Source of the DNA: Ureibacillus chungkukjangi
GTDB taxonomy: Bacteria; Bacillota; Bacilli; Bacillales_A; Planococcaceae
Assembly (NCBI RefSeq): GCF_003217295.1
Contig: NZ_QJTJ01000009.1
Coordinates: forward strand, 53,484 to 117,483
Direction: 5' to 3'
DNA: 64,000 nt
The notes below the pieces were generated by a model. It had not been told where the DNA came from and made no database searches. It was given only the letters and a program-made list of their open reading frames with translations. A program made the translations under genes and the position numbers. Shown here piece after piece: positions 34,298 through 42,470 of this stretch; position 1 is the stretch's first letter, and every line of letters begins with the position of its first letter.

Positions 34298-34333
34298 AAA
34301 ATAAAAGATGTTCGCACACTTTCCGAACATCTT
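34298..34333 (-). terminator. intrinsic terminator of the yjbL-yjbM-nadK-yjbO operon
   Basis: AAGATGTTCG / CGAACATCTT stem (34305-34333) followed by TTATTTTTC on the minus strand, just after the yjbO-like stop. Confidence 0.8.
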
Positions 34334-34337
34334 CCAT

Positions 34338-35240
34338 TTAGTTATTCATCAAATTTCGCATCGGCTCAGGAATTTCACTTGTAACCTGCAGCTTTTTGTT
34401 AGTTAAAGGATGGGTCAATTCAAGCATCACACAGTGAAGTGCTTGTCTATTGAAAAGCTCCCTGCTTCCACCATATAGCTCGTCGCCAACGAGAGGATGA
34501 CCAATATGTGCCATATGCACACGAATTTGATGGGTTCTGCCAGTATGGAGCTTGAGCCTTACATGGGTGATTGGCTCCATATCCTTTGTAAAACCTCTTT
34601 TTACCACCTTTATATCTGTATGGGAAGCTTGTCCATCTAAACGAACCTCCCGCTCAATAATACTTGTATTTTTACGACCTATAGGCGCAATGACTGCTTG
34701 TGAGTCTTCTGCTACATGCCCATGAACGATGGCTTCATACTGTTTATTGATAAGGTTTTGCTTTTGCTGGAGCCCCATTAAATGATGGATATGACTATGC
34801 TTTGCAATACAGGCAATACCAGAAGTATCACGGTCTAGTCTAGTGACAATATGTACCGTTGAATGTATCCCCTTCTTTTCAAAATACCCGCAAATATAGT
34901 TAGCCATACTACCTGTAGGATTTTCACGAGATGGAATTGTGTTCATGAAGGCTGGTTTATCAAGCATTAAAAATGCCTCATCCTCATAAAGGATTGTTAA
35001 ATCTGTATGTTCAACAATCAGCCCATCACTAAACTCCTCCTCAGGGAAATAAACAGTTATGACATCTCCTGCTTTAAGAGCATGTCGAACCGTTTTTTCC
35101 TCTCCATTCACAAGTATTGCCCCACCACGATATTTGATTGATGTTAGCCCTCTTTTAGAAATACCGTACTTACTAATCGCATCTCTTAAAAGCTGCCCAT
35201 CATTTTCTGCGTGAAATTGTAGCTTAAATCTTTTATCCAT
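34338..35240 (-). CDS. yjbO: RluA-family pseudouridine synthase (YjbO-like)
   Basis: A 300-residue pseudouridine synthase. An S4-like RNA-binding segment occupies the N-terminus (SIKYRGGAILVNGEEKTVRH) and the catalytic motif is VTRLDRDTSGIACIAK (about residues 129-144), with Asp as nucleophile. GRTHQIRVHMAHIGHPLVGD near residue 235 is the RluA-family motif III. The rRNA or tRNA position modified is not predictable. It is the last gene of a block identical in order to B. subtilis yjbL-yjbM-nadF-yjbO; the gap to nadK is 12 bases. ATG at 35240 with GGAGCTAGC upstream. Confidence 0.9.
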   Translation of the reverse strand: MDKRFKLQFHAENDGQLLRDAISKYGISKRGLTSIKYRGGAILVNGEEKTVRHALKAGDVITVYFPEEEFSDGLIVEHTDLTILYEDEAFLMLDKPAFMNTIPSRENPTGSMANYICGYFEKKGIHSTVHIVTRLDRDTSGIACIAKHSHIHHLMGLQQKQNLINKQYEAIVHGHVAEDSQAVIAPIGRKNTSIIEREVRLDGQASHTDIKVVKRGFTKDMEPITHVRLKLHTGRTHQIRVHMAHIGHPLVGDELYGGSRELFNRQALHCVMLELTHPLTNKKLQVTSEIPEPMRNLMNN

Positions 35241-35252
35241 GCTAGCTCCTCA

Positions 35253-36047
35253 TTAGTCATTCGAAACAAACGAATCATGTACGCGTTCCCAGAATGGAAA
35301 AGGACGGAAGCGTGCAAAACGTACTTTTTCATTGGCCACATTAAATGTAATCCATTTTAAATCGCTTTGTAATAGATGCTTATGATCAATTGTCATCGTG
35401 AATTGCTGATCTTTAACTGGCTTTAATGTACAGCTATGGTGTGCCGGTAGCACTAGGGATGATCCTACTGTACGGAACACTCGGTTATTGATCGAAGCCA
35501 TTTCTGTAATTTGGAACGCTTGTAGAGTAGGATGAATGATTGCTCCACCGAGTGCTTTGTTATAAGCTGTACTTCCTGATGGTGTAGAAACACACAAACC
35601 ATCTCCACGAAATCGCTCAAATTGATTGCCATTTAACTCTATATCCATAACAAGAGTTACATCGGGTGATTTAATGGTTGCCTCATTTAAAGCCAAATAT
35701 CTTGCAGTATCTGAATTATGGGTATGCACTTGCACCTCTAATAACGGATATTCCACTACATTAAATTCATTTTTGGCAATGGAAAGCACTAATTTCTCCA
35801 ATTCAGATGGTTTCCAGTCTGCATAAAATCCAAGATGGCCGGTATGTATCCCTACAAACGCCACTTTATCCAGTCGATGCGCATGACGATGGAAGGCATG
35901 CAGAAGGGTACCATCTCCACCGATAGAAATCACAATTTCAGGCTCTTCTTCGTCTAAAATTAGTCCAAAATCTGTTAAATACGTTTTTGCGAGCTCCATC
36001 AATTCATTTGATTGGGAATCTCTGCGTGATTGAATTGAAAATCTCAA
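35253..36047 (-). CDS. nadK: NAD kinase
   Basis: A 264-residue NAD kinase, which phosphorylates NAD+ to NADP+. The signature [13 protein letters not shown] (about residues 47-59) carries the catalytic Asp, and [20 protein letters not shown] (about 152-171) is the NAD-binding Gly-rich motif of the family. The ATG at 36047 lies 3 bases after the stop of the ppGpp synthetase gene. It corresponds to nadF (ppnKA/YjbN) of B. subtilis, the main enzyme of two. Whether a second NAD kinase exists cannot be seen here. Essential function expected. Confidence 0.95.
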   Translation of the reverse strand: MRFSIQSRRDSQSNELMELAKTYLTDFGLILDEEEPEIVISIGGDGTLLHAFHRHAHRLDKVAFVGIHTGHLGFYADWKPSELEKLVLSIAKNEFNVVEYPLLEVQVHTHNSDTARYLALNEATIKSPDVTLVMDIELNGNQFERFRGDGLCVSTPSGSTAYNKALGGAIIHPTLQAFQITEMASINNRVFRTVGSSLVLPAHHSCTLKPVKDQQFTMTIDHKHLLQSDLKWITFNVANEKVRFARFRPFPFWERVHDSFVSND

Positions 36048-36050
36048 AAC

Positions 36051-36731
36051 TTATTCACGCTCCTTTTCCTCTGTAGTCGATTGAATTCGAATTTTTGGGT
36101 TTGTTGAGTCCTTAAACTCACTAAAGTAGACTTGTGCTTCTTGTATTTCACTTCTAATCGAAGACATTTCTTCATCTAACTTAAATGCTGCTTCAGCTGC
36201 ATTTTGTAGACGATTCTTGATTTCCTCAGGGAATACCCCTTTGTACTTATAGTTCATTGAATGTTCAATGGAGGCCCAGAAATTCATCGCTAACGTTCTT
36301 ATTTGAATCTCCGCTAATACTTCGATTTTCCCTTGAATTGTTTCCACAGGATAAGCCACTATCATGTGATAAGAGCGGTAACCACTTGGCTTACTAAATG
36401 TAATGTAATCTATTTCTTCAACAACTTTCAAATCATCTCTTTGACGAATCAAATTGACTACCGTTGAAATATCATCCACAAACTGACACATGATACGTAT
36501 ACCCGCAATATCCTGTAAATCACTGGCCAATTTTTTTGACGGCTCAAACGTAATGCCCTTTTCAAGGCTTTTATCATATATACTTGCTAAAGGTTTTACA
36601 CGCCCTGTCACAAATTCAATTGGAGAAGTTGTTCCTGAAGCTCCAAACTGTGAACGCATCCCTTTAAATTTTATCTTTAACTCATCAACTGCCTGAATAT
36701 AAGGACTTAAAAAATCTCCCCACGTTCCCAT
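36051..36731 (-). CDS. sasB: small alarmone synthetase (YjbM/SasB/RelQ), (p)ppGpp synthase
   Basis: A 226-residue single-domain RelA/SpoT-type synthetase without hydrolase or regulatory domains, so a small alarmone synthetase. Key segments are FVTGRVKPLASIYDKSLEKG (ATP/Mg2+ region), ADLQDIAGIRIMC-like DIAGIRIMCQFVDDI (about 73-87), KPSGYRSYHMIVAYP (GTP binding) and EIQIRTLAMNFWASIEHSMN. It makes pppGpp/ppGpp when induced, for example by cell-wall stress, and forms tetramers in B. subtilis. The operon partner nadK starts 3 bases later. ATG at 36731 with GGGAGGAG upstream. The C-terminal 20 residues are polar and family-variable. Confidence 0.93.
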   Translation of the reverse strand: MGTWGDFLSPYIQAVDELKIKFKGMRSQFGASGTTSPIEFVTGRVKPLASIYDKSLEKGITFEPSKKLASDLQDIAGIRIMCQFVDDISTVVNLIRQRDDLKVVEEIDYITFSKPSGYRSYHMIVAYPVETIQGKIEVLAEIQIRTLAMNFWASIEHSMNYKYKGVFPEEIKNRLQNAAEAAFKLDEEMSSIRSEIQEAQVYFSEFKDSTNPKIRIQSTTEEKERE

Positions 36732-36775
36732 CGAAGACTCCTCCCAAATGCAAGACTTTCAGCTAGCGTATTTTA

Positions 36776-37165
36776 CTATGCTTGTTCTTTTAAAATTTCA
36801 GTAAAAGCTGTTTCTACTGCTTCTACAAAGGTTTTTCCGTAATTGTCGTTCCCTTCAATATTAAAAAGAAGCATAGTCAATTCTTCAGTGAAATTTTCAA
36901 GCTCGATTTTTTGTTCATTCAATATAAGATATGGATTTTGCTCTGACTGTAAAACGCGTACTAATGCCGGCCATAAGTCATCCGGCAAATATAAATAGCT
37001 ATATGCTCCCCCTTCTTCCACCAGGTAGATAAATGCTAAATGATCAGAATCTGTCAAAACCTGTCCTGCAGGTTGGATTTGAATTTCATTTTGATTTTCG
37101 TTTAAACTAAGGTGTAACTCATTATGTACGAATTGATATTTCTCTATATAATATATATTTCGCAT
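36776..37165 (-). CDS. yjbL: YjbL-like hypothetical protein
   Basis: The ATG at 37165, with AAGGGGAAG upstream, gives 129 residues; the frame extends to 37276 but that part overlaps the divergent yjbK promoter and start. The position between sasB/yjbM and yjbK is exactly that of yjbL in B. subtilis, and the size is close. It is a soluble alpha/beta protein without recognised domains (YLYLPDDLWPALVRVL and a C-terminal helix TFVEAVETAFTEILKE). Function unknown. Assignment rests mainly on synteny. First gene of the minus-strand operon with sasB 44 bases downstream. Confidence 0.7.
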   Translation of the reverse strand: MRNIYYIEKYQFVHNELHLSLNENQNEIQIQPAGQVLTDSDHLAFIYLVEEGGAYSYLYLPDDLWPALVRVLQSEQNPYLILNEQKIELENFTEELTMLLFNIEGNDNYGKTFVEAVETAFTEILKEQA

Positions 37166-37269
37166 TATGTAACTTCCCCTTCTAAGCTTTTCTCTACATA
37201 TTTTAACATAGCTCATTGCAAATCGAGAAAGAGAATGTGGAAAATACATATTAAGAAAGGAAAAAAATA

Positions 37270-37857
37270 ATGGCACAAGAAATAGAAATTGAATTTAAAA
37301 ATGTCTTAACTAAACAACAATATGAAAACCTATTAAAAAAATTCCAGGTAACCGATGAAATGATCGTCCGTCAAGCCAACCATTATTTTGATACAAAGGA
37401 TTTTCACCTAAAGAAATTATTAAGTGGCTTAAGAATCCGTGAAACGACAAAACGAATTGTTTGTACATTAAAAGAGCGAACTGCTGAAAATACACATTTA
37501 GAAACAACTGATGAAATCTCTAAGGAACAAGCTGCTTCAATGCTTGCAGGAAAAGGGTTCTTTGCGGAAAGTGTTAAAGCAAAGCTACTACAATTAGGAG
37601 TTCAAGTTGATCAGTTAAAGGTATTTGGGACGTTAACAACTGACCGCGTGGAATTATCTTACAAAGGTGGTACTATTGTGTTTGACCATTCTTTCTATTT
37701 AAACTGCGATGATTATGAGGTAGAATATGAAACAGACGAGGAAACCCTCGGAAAAGAAATTTTCGATCAGTTTTTAAAGGAAAACAACATTCCAAAGCAG
37801 GTAGCAGATAAAAAAATCGCTCGCTTTATGAATGCATTAAAATTGGAGAGAGGTTGA
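37270..37857 (+). CDS. yjbK: CYTH-domain protein YjbK
   Basis: A 195-residue CYTH (triphosphate tunnel metalloenzyme) protein. The diagnostic ExExK motif is EIEIEFK (residues 4-10), and alternating basic and acidic strands follow (LRIRETTKRIVCTLKER, EVEYETDEE). TTM enzymes hydrolyse triphosphates such as PPPi, or ATP to cAMP in other branches; the substrate of YjbK is unknown. Its position next to a (p)ppGpp synthetase hints at nucleotide or phosphate metabolism. ATG at 37270 with AAAGGA upstream. First of the divergent operon yjbK-cwlQ; cwlQ begins within its last bases. Confidence 0.9.
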   Translation: MAQEIEIEFKNVLTKQQYENLLKKFQVTDEMIVRQANHYFDTKDFHLKKLLSGLRIRETTKRIVCTLKERTAENTHLETTDEISKEQAASMLAGKGFFAESVKAKLLQLGVQVDQLKVFGTLTTDRVELSYKGGTIVFDHSFYLNCDDYEVEYETDEETLGKEIFDQFLKENNIPKQVADKKIARFMNALKLERG

Positions 37858-37862
37858 TTGTA

Positions 37863-38615
37863 TTGAATAATATATCATCAATGAAAGCATTATTAGAACT
37901 CCAAGCAATTCAATCATTTGGTAATTCAGATGCCAATGTTCAATCGGCATCTAATGATCAGTCAATCTTCACTCAGTTCCTAAACGAAATGATGAGTACA
38001 CCAAACTCATCCCTTACTGAAGCTGAAAATTTACTTGGGCATTATGCAAGCTTAGATAGCACTTCTACTACTGGATTGGATACTAATTACTTATCATCCT
38101 TTGCCTTAAATGGAGAAGCCAATTTTTTACCAAATACTTATTACAACGAATTAGTACAAAACGAAGAGAGTGTCCTCTCAAATTATATAAATAAAGATTA
38201 TTTAAATTCTGGTGGCTTTACAAATGTATTAGCAGGGGCAAATGCATATAGTGATATTATCGAACAAGCCTCTCAAGCATATGGTGTACCACAAAAGCTA
38301 ATCGCTGCTGTCATGAAACAAGAATCTAATTACAACGAAAATGCCGTGAGCTCTGCAGGTGCTACAGGCTTAATGCAGCTGATGCCAGGTACTGCAAAAT
38401 ACCTTGGTGTGAATGACTCAAAAGATCCGGCTCAAAATATTATGGGCGGTGCAAAATATTTAGGTCAAATGCTAGATAAATTTGGTCAAAATATTGAATT
38501 AGCATTAGCAGCCTACAATGCTGGACCAGGAAATGTTTCAAAATATGGTGGAATTCCGCCATTTACTGAAACAAAAAATTATGTTACTAAAGTACTTAAT
38601 TATTACAACGCTTAA
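37863..38615 (+). CDS. cwlQ: lytic transglycosylase CwlQ (YjbJ)
   Basis: A 250-residue protein with a C-terminal SLT (goose-type lysozyme-like) domain. The catalytic Glu lies in AVMKQESNYNENAVS, followed by the typical GATGLMQLMPGTAKYLGV and ALAAYNAGPGNVSKYGGIPP motifs. The N-terminal 140 residues are Ser/Asn-rich and carry no signal peptide, as in B. subtilis CwlQ (YjbJ), which has both muramidase and lytic transglycosylase activity. Start choice: AGAGAGG lies 9 bases before TTG at 37863, better than TTG at 37854, which sits right on it. How it reaches the wall without a signal peptide is unclear. Confidence 0.88.
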   Translation: MNNISSMKALLELQAIQSFGNSDANVQSASNDQSIFTQFLNEMMSTPNSSLTEAENLLGHYASLDSTSTTGLDTNYLSSFALNGEANFLPNTYYNELVQNEESVLSNYINKDYLNSGGFTNVLAGANAYSDIIEQASQAYGVPQKLIAAVMKQESNYNENAVSSAGATGLMQLMPGTAKYLGVNDSKDPAQNIMGGAKYLGQMLDKFGQNIELALAAYNAGPGNVSKYGGIPPFTETKNYVTKVLNYYNA

Positions 38616-38816
38616 TGCCTGGAAGCGTTTTTCATACAAGCTTTTTCATGCTTTCAACAAAGACTCTATGACTCGGTTATGCTATTTGTTTGAGAAAAAG
38701 GTAATACGTTGTTAAAATGTATTTACCACATATTTTTTAAACAGTGGTTATAGACTAATCAGTATACTCTACTTGGATTTTCTTACGTATACTAAAAGAA
38801 GTAAAGGAGTACACCT

Positions 38817-39218
38817 ATGAATCGAAAATATACGATTCCTTACGAGGAAATTGGTGCTGAAAAACTTTCTGAGCTCCTTCACGCTTTTTATGAACGTGTT
38901 GGAAGACATCCACAGTTAAAATCTATTTTTCCAGAGGATTTAACTGAAACAACAAGAAGACAAATTCAATTTCAGACTCAGTACTTAGGTGGGCCTAATT
39001 TATATAGTGATGAACATGGACATCCAATGCTAAGAGCTCGTCATATCCCATTTAAAATTACACCTGATCGTGCACAAGCCTGGTTAGAATGTATGAAGGA
39101 AGCGATGGATGAGGTTGGACTCGAGGGAAAATTCCGCGATGTGTATTACCAACGACTTGTCCTAACGGCGAATCATATGATTAACTCGCCAAATGAAGAT
39201 GAGGAGGGGTTAGTGTGA
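38817..39218 (+). CDS. yjbI: truncated haemoglobin YjbI (group II)
   Basis: A 133-residue group II truncated haemoglobin. The B-helix/E-helix markers FYERVGRHPQLKSIFP and QTQYLGGPNLYSDEHGHPML are present, with the proximal His in RARHIPFKITPDRAQAWLEC. Such proteins bind O2 and react with NO or peroxide; B. subtilis YjbI has peroxidase-like activity. It overlaps spxH by 4 bases (GTGTGA), so the two are translationally coupled, the same yjbI-yjbH pair as in B. subtilis. That links haem-based redox chemistry with the Spx adaptor in one transcript. ATG at 38817 with AAAGGAG upstream. Confidence 0.93.
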   Translation: MNRKYTIPYEEIGAEKLSELLHAFYERVGRHPQLKSIFPEDLTETTRRQIQFQTQYLGGPNLYSDEHGHPMLRARHIPFKITPDRAQAWLECMKEAMDEVGLEGKFRDVYYQRLVLTANHMINSPNEDEEGLV

Positions 39219-40024
39219 ATAATGTTCAATTATTATCAGAACCTGCCCCTACATCTACTACAAAACCAATAGAATTATATATTTTTATAGATCCGCTTTG
39301 TAAGAATGCCTTAAAAATGCAAACGATGCTGCGCAAGCTTCAATTAGAATATGACCACTATTTTACGTGGCGTTATATTTTAAGTACAAAGCTTGCTTCT
39401 CTCAATACATTAGGCCGCCGCACAAAAGGCTGTATTACTGGAGCTGAATTAGATATTACCCATCCTGCACTTCCATCGATTGCGATTAAAGCAGCAGAAT
39501 TACAAGGTAAACGTGCATCGGCTCGCTTTTTACTTAAATTACAGGAGCATGCGCTTTTAAAAACAAAGGAAGTTACTTCCTATTCAGCACTAATCGAAAT
39601 TGCCAAGGAATCCAATATTGATATTGAAGAATTCATTTCTGATTTTGGATCCAAGGAGGCTGCTCGTGCTTTTCAATGTGATTTACACATCACACGTGAA
39701 ATGGAAATTGAAGAAGTACCAAGCATTGTATTCTTTAATGAATGCATAGAAGACGAAGGATTAAAGGTAAGTGGCATGTACGCTTATGAGGTGTATGTCC
39801 AAATACTTCAAGAAATGATGAATGAGGCAATCATTTGTAACCCACTCCCCACTTTCGATGAATTATTTGCTAGATACCATACATTAACGACAAGCGATGT
39901 TGCAGCAATCTACTCCATCTCCACACAGGAAGCTGAACGCGAGTTAAAAAAACGTATGCTCCAACAAAAAATCGAACGCCTATGTAATGAAGAAATCACC
40001 CTCTGGCGTCGCAAGTTAACTTAA
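39215..40024 (+). CDS. spxH: ClpXP adaptor SpxH (YjbH)
   Basis: A 269-residue DsbA-fold protein that presents Spx to ClpXP for degradation. The N-terminal thioredoxin segment IFIDPLCKNALKMQ keeps only the first Cys of the CxxC site (C then Asn-Ala-Leu), whereas B. subtilis has CPEC. A cis-Pro loop (EEVPSIVFFN) and a helical C-terminal extension are present. The substrate gene spx is in the same window at 44971-45369. The start is GTG at 39215 with GAGGAGGGG upstream, overlapping the yjbI stop. The reduced Cys content suggests that redox control through these cysteines is absent or different. Confidence 0.9.
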   Translation: MNNVQLLSEPAPTSTTKPIELYIFIDPLCKNALKMQTMLRKLQLEYDHYFTWRYILSTKLASLNTLGRRTKGCITGAELDITHPALPSIAIKAAELQGKRASARFLLKLQEHALLKTKEVTSYSALIEIAKESNIDIEEFISDFGSKEAARAFQCDLHITREMEIEEVPSIVFFNECIEDEGLKVSGMYAYEVYVQILQEMMNEAIICNPLPTFDELFARYHTLTTSDVAAIYSISTQEAERELKKRMLQQKIERLCNEEITLWRRKLT

Positions 40025-40070
40025 TCAGCACTTATTAATCTTAAAACTATTATTATATTAAATTTCAAGT

Positions 40071-40103
40071 AGACAAAGTCACAATGGCTTTGTCTATTTT
40101 TTT
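40071..40103 (+). terminator. intrinsic terminator after spxH
   Basis: AGACAAAGTC / GGCTTTGTCT stem (40071-40095) followed by ATTTTTTT. Confidence 0.85.
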
Positions 40104-40194
40104 AGGCCTATCACATTAAACTTAGAGTGAGTTAGGAGTAGAAAGATTATATAGGTGTAATTAGAGGTAAACAGTTTTTGACTCTAAACGCAAT

Positions 40195-40291
40195 AAAAAG
40201 AGGCGTCATCGACTGACGCCTCTCACAAAGGGGATGGGAGAAATGTTCACGTTCAAACAAAGGGGTGTATGTTTGTTATGTGATTTATTTC
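40195..40291 (-). ncRNA. roxS: RoxS/RsaE regulatory small RNA
   Basis: On the minus strand, between spxH and pepF, lies a sequence closely matching RsaE/RoxS, which occupies this same intergenic place in Staphylococcus. It runs from the AATCACATAACAAACATA segment through ACCCCTTTGTTTGAACGTG and TTTCTCCCATCCCCTTTG to a terminator hairpin (GAGGCGTCA / TGACGCCTC, 40200-40222) with TTTTTATT. The two CCCCTTTG stretches are the C-rich seeds that pair with Shine-Dalgarno regions. RoxS lowers synthesis of central metabolic and NADH-linked enzymes under NO or redox stress. The 5' end at about 40291 is inferred from the known RNAs. Confidence 0.88.
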
Positions 40292-40293
40292 AC
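40280..40293 (-). promoter_or_regulatory. candidate Rex-type operator at the roxS transcription start
   Basis: GTGAAATAAATCAC, a symmetric match to the core of the Rex consensus (TTGTGAnnnnnnTCACAA), placed across the inferred start of roxS. Rex represses roxS in B. subtilis through the NADH/NAD+ ratio. Confidence 0.6.
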
Positions 40294-40548
40294 GTATTTA
40301 CTTTATCACGGAATAATAATGTATGCAATACTATGAAAATAGTTTCACAAATTCGTCATATAGTAACCGTTTTCATAGTGATATTATATATTGCCACTTA
40401 TACCTATGCTACATGTATGCTTTTAGATTTAGAAAGCTCTATTGTGAAACATTTAGAAAATTGAATACAAAATTACTATTGTATTTATAGTAACTTAATT
40501 TGATTTTGGGTTGTAGCACCCCACCTATCTCCCTCCCCTAACTCGAAT
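40294..40548. other. roxS promoter region and spacer
   Basis: Contains TAAAGT as a possible roxS -10 and TTGCAT 17 bases upstream on the minus strand, a weak promoter consistent with activator control. A plus-strand frame of 76 codons (from 40234) runs antisense to roxS and has no ribosome site, so no gene is called. Confidence 0.4.
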
Positions 40549-40584
40549 AAAAAATGCTCCACAGTTTAAATCCACCTGTGGAGC
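40549..40584 (-). terminator. intrinsic terminator after pepF
   Basis: GCTCCACAG / CTGTGGAGC stem (40556-40584) and ATTTTTTATT on the minus strand. Confidence 0.85.
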
Positions 40585-40600
40585 GTTTTAATTACCAAGC

Positions 40601-42406
40601 TTATTTCAACAACAAACCTTCAAGTTCATTTAGTTTTTCTTCAAATACTTTACATGCTTCTTGGATTGGTGCAGGTGATTCCATATCTACTCCTGCTGCT
40701 TTTAATACTTCGATTGGGAAATCAGAGCATCCAGCTTTTAAGAAGTTATTGATATAACGTTCTACTGCTGGTTGGCCTTCTTCAAGAATTTGCTTGCTTA
40801 AAGCTGTTGCAGCACTTTGACCTGTTGCATATTGGTATACATAGTAATTGTAATAGAAGTGCGGGATTCTAGCCCATTCTAAACCAATTTCCTCATCAAC
40901 TGTCATTTCTTCACCAAAGTATTGTTTATTTAAATCATAGTAGATTTCAGTTAGGCGCTCAGCCGTAATTGCCTCACCTTTTTGGTCTAGGTCATGGATG
41001 ATATGCTCAAATTCAGCAAACATTGTTTGGCGGAATACTGTACTACGGAATCCATCTAACCAGTGATTTAATAAATAGATTTTTTGCTGAGCATCCTCAG
41101 TTGTTTTTAACAGATGGTCGAATAATAATTCCTCGTTACAAGTAGAGGCAACCTCTGCTACGAAGATTGAATATCTTCCGTATGGGTATGGTTGGTTTGC
41201 ACGTGTATAATAGCTGTGCATACTGTGGCCAAACTCATGAGCTAATGTAAATAGGTTGTCTAGGTTGTTTTGCCAGTTCATAAGGATGAATGGGTTTGTG
41301 CCATAAGTACCCGATGAATAAGCACCACTTCTTTTCCCTTTGTTTTCCAATACATCTACCCAGCGGCTGTCTAAGCCCTTTTGTACAGTAGCTTGATATT
41401 CTTTACCAAGAGGCTCGAAGCTTTTTACCATAATATCCTTTGCTTTTTCATATGGCATTTCAATTTTCACTTCTTTTACTAAAGGAGTGAATAGATCGTA
41501 CATGTGTAATTCTTCTATACCTAATACCTGCTTGCGCAATGCAACGTAGCGATGTAATACTGGTAAAAATTCATGAATTGTTGAAACAAGCTGATCGTAT
41601 ACCTTTTCTGGAATATGGTTGTTGCTCATCGCACTTTGTCGTGCAGACCCGTAATTACGTATTCTTGCACTGACGTTATGAGCTTTTACATTTCCAGCTA
41701 AAGTAGTAGCAAATGTATTTTTAAATTGACCATACGTTTTGTACATTGCTTTGAATGCATTTTCACGTACTTCACGGTTGTCGCTCTCCAAGAAAGTAAC
41801 ATAGTTTCCATGTGTTAACTGTACGTCTTCCCCTTTGTCATTTTTGACTGTTGGGAATTCTAAATCTGCATTGTTTAATGCACTGAACGTATTTCCAGAT
41901 GCTCCTGTAACCTCAGAGAATTGTGCAAGCAATTCTTCTTTATCGGCAGTTAATACATGTGGACGTTCTAAATTCAACTCAGTTAACATTTGCTTGTACA
42001 ATGTTAATGGCTCATACTCATTAATGTAGCTATTGATCGTCTCTTCATCGATTGATAAAATTTCAGGTGTTACAAATGACCATGCAGCAGAAAATTTTGC
42101 TCCTAGTGAACGGATTCTACTATCTGTTGCTTGATATTTACCATTTGTTGTATCCTGGTCATGCTTTAAATGGCTATATACATAAAGTTTTCCAAAGCGT
42201 TCTGATAGTTTATCGCTAAATTGTAATGTTTCATATAAAGCTTGTGCACTTTCAGCCACTTTCCCTTTATATTTTTCAGCCTCAGGGATTAATTTTTCAA
42301 TTTCCTTGAATTCCTGCTCCCATGCTTCGTCTGATTGGAAAATTCCTTCTAAATTCCAAGTTAAATCTACTGGTACTTCATCACGAGTTAACACTTTTTT
42401 AGCCAT
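40601..42406 (-). CDS. pepF: oligoendopeptidase F
   Basis: A 601-residue M3-family zinc metallopeptidase that cleaves short peptides in the cytosol. The zinc motif HEFGH is at residues 390-394, with the third ligand Glu some 25 residues later (VAEVASTCNEEL). The C-terminal segment YNYYVYQYATGQSAATALSK is a PepF subfamily mark. In B. subtilis PepF overproduction inhibits sporulation, probably by degrading Phr peptides. The order coiA-pepF-spxH matches B. subtilis and Staphylococcus. ATG at 42406 with CGGAGGA upstream; 64 bases separate it from coiA, without a clear terminator between, so read-through from coiA is possible. Confidence 0.96.
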   Translation of the reverse strand: MAKKVLTRDEVPVDLTWNLEGIFQSDEAWEQEFKEIEKLIPEAEKYKGKVAESAQALYETLQFSDKLSERFGKLYVYSHLKHDQDTTNGKYQATDSRIRSLGAKFSAAWSFVTPEILSIDEETINSYINEYEPLTLYKQMLTELNLERPHVLTADKEELLAQFSEVTGASGNTFSALNNADLEFPTVKNDKGEDVQLTHGNYVTFLESDNREVRENAFKAMYKTYGQFKNTFATTLAGNVKAHNVSARIRNYGSARQSAMSNNHIPEKVYDQLVSTIHEFLPVLHRYVALRKQVLGIEELHMYDLFTPLVKEVKIEMPYEKAKDIMVKSFEPLGKEYQATVQKGLDSRWVDVLENKGKRSGAYSSGTYGTNPFILMNWQNNLDNLFTLAHEFGHSMHSYYTRANQPYPYGRYSIFVAEVASTCNEELLFDHLLKTTEDAQQKIYLLNHWLDGFRSTVFRQTMFAEFEHIIHDLDQKGEAITAERLTEIYYDLNKQYFGEEMTVDEEIGLEWARIPHFYYNYYVYQYATGQSAATALSKQILEEGQPAVERYINNFLKAGCSDFPIEVLKAAGVDMESPAPIQEACKVFEEKLNELEGLLLK

Positions 42407-42470
42407 TTTAAATCCTCCGATACAGTTATTTCGAAATTCGAATCACATGTTTATTTTCTCAATATTTCGT

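Noticed and set aside
40234..40464. Plus-strand open frame of 76 codons with a hydrophobic segment
   Set aside because: It overlaps the RoxS small RNA antisense and has no ribosome site at its first or internal ATG.
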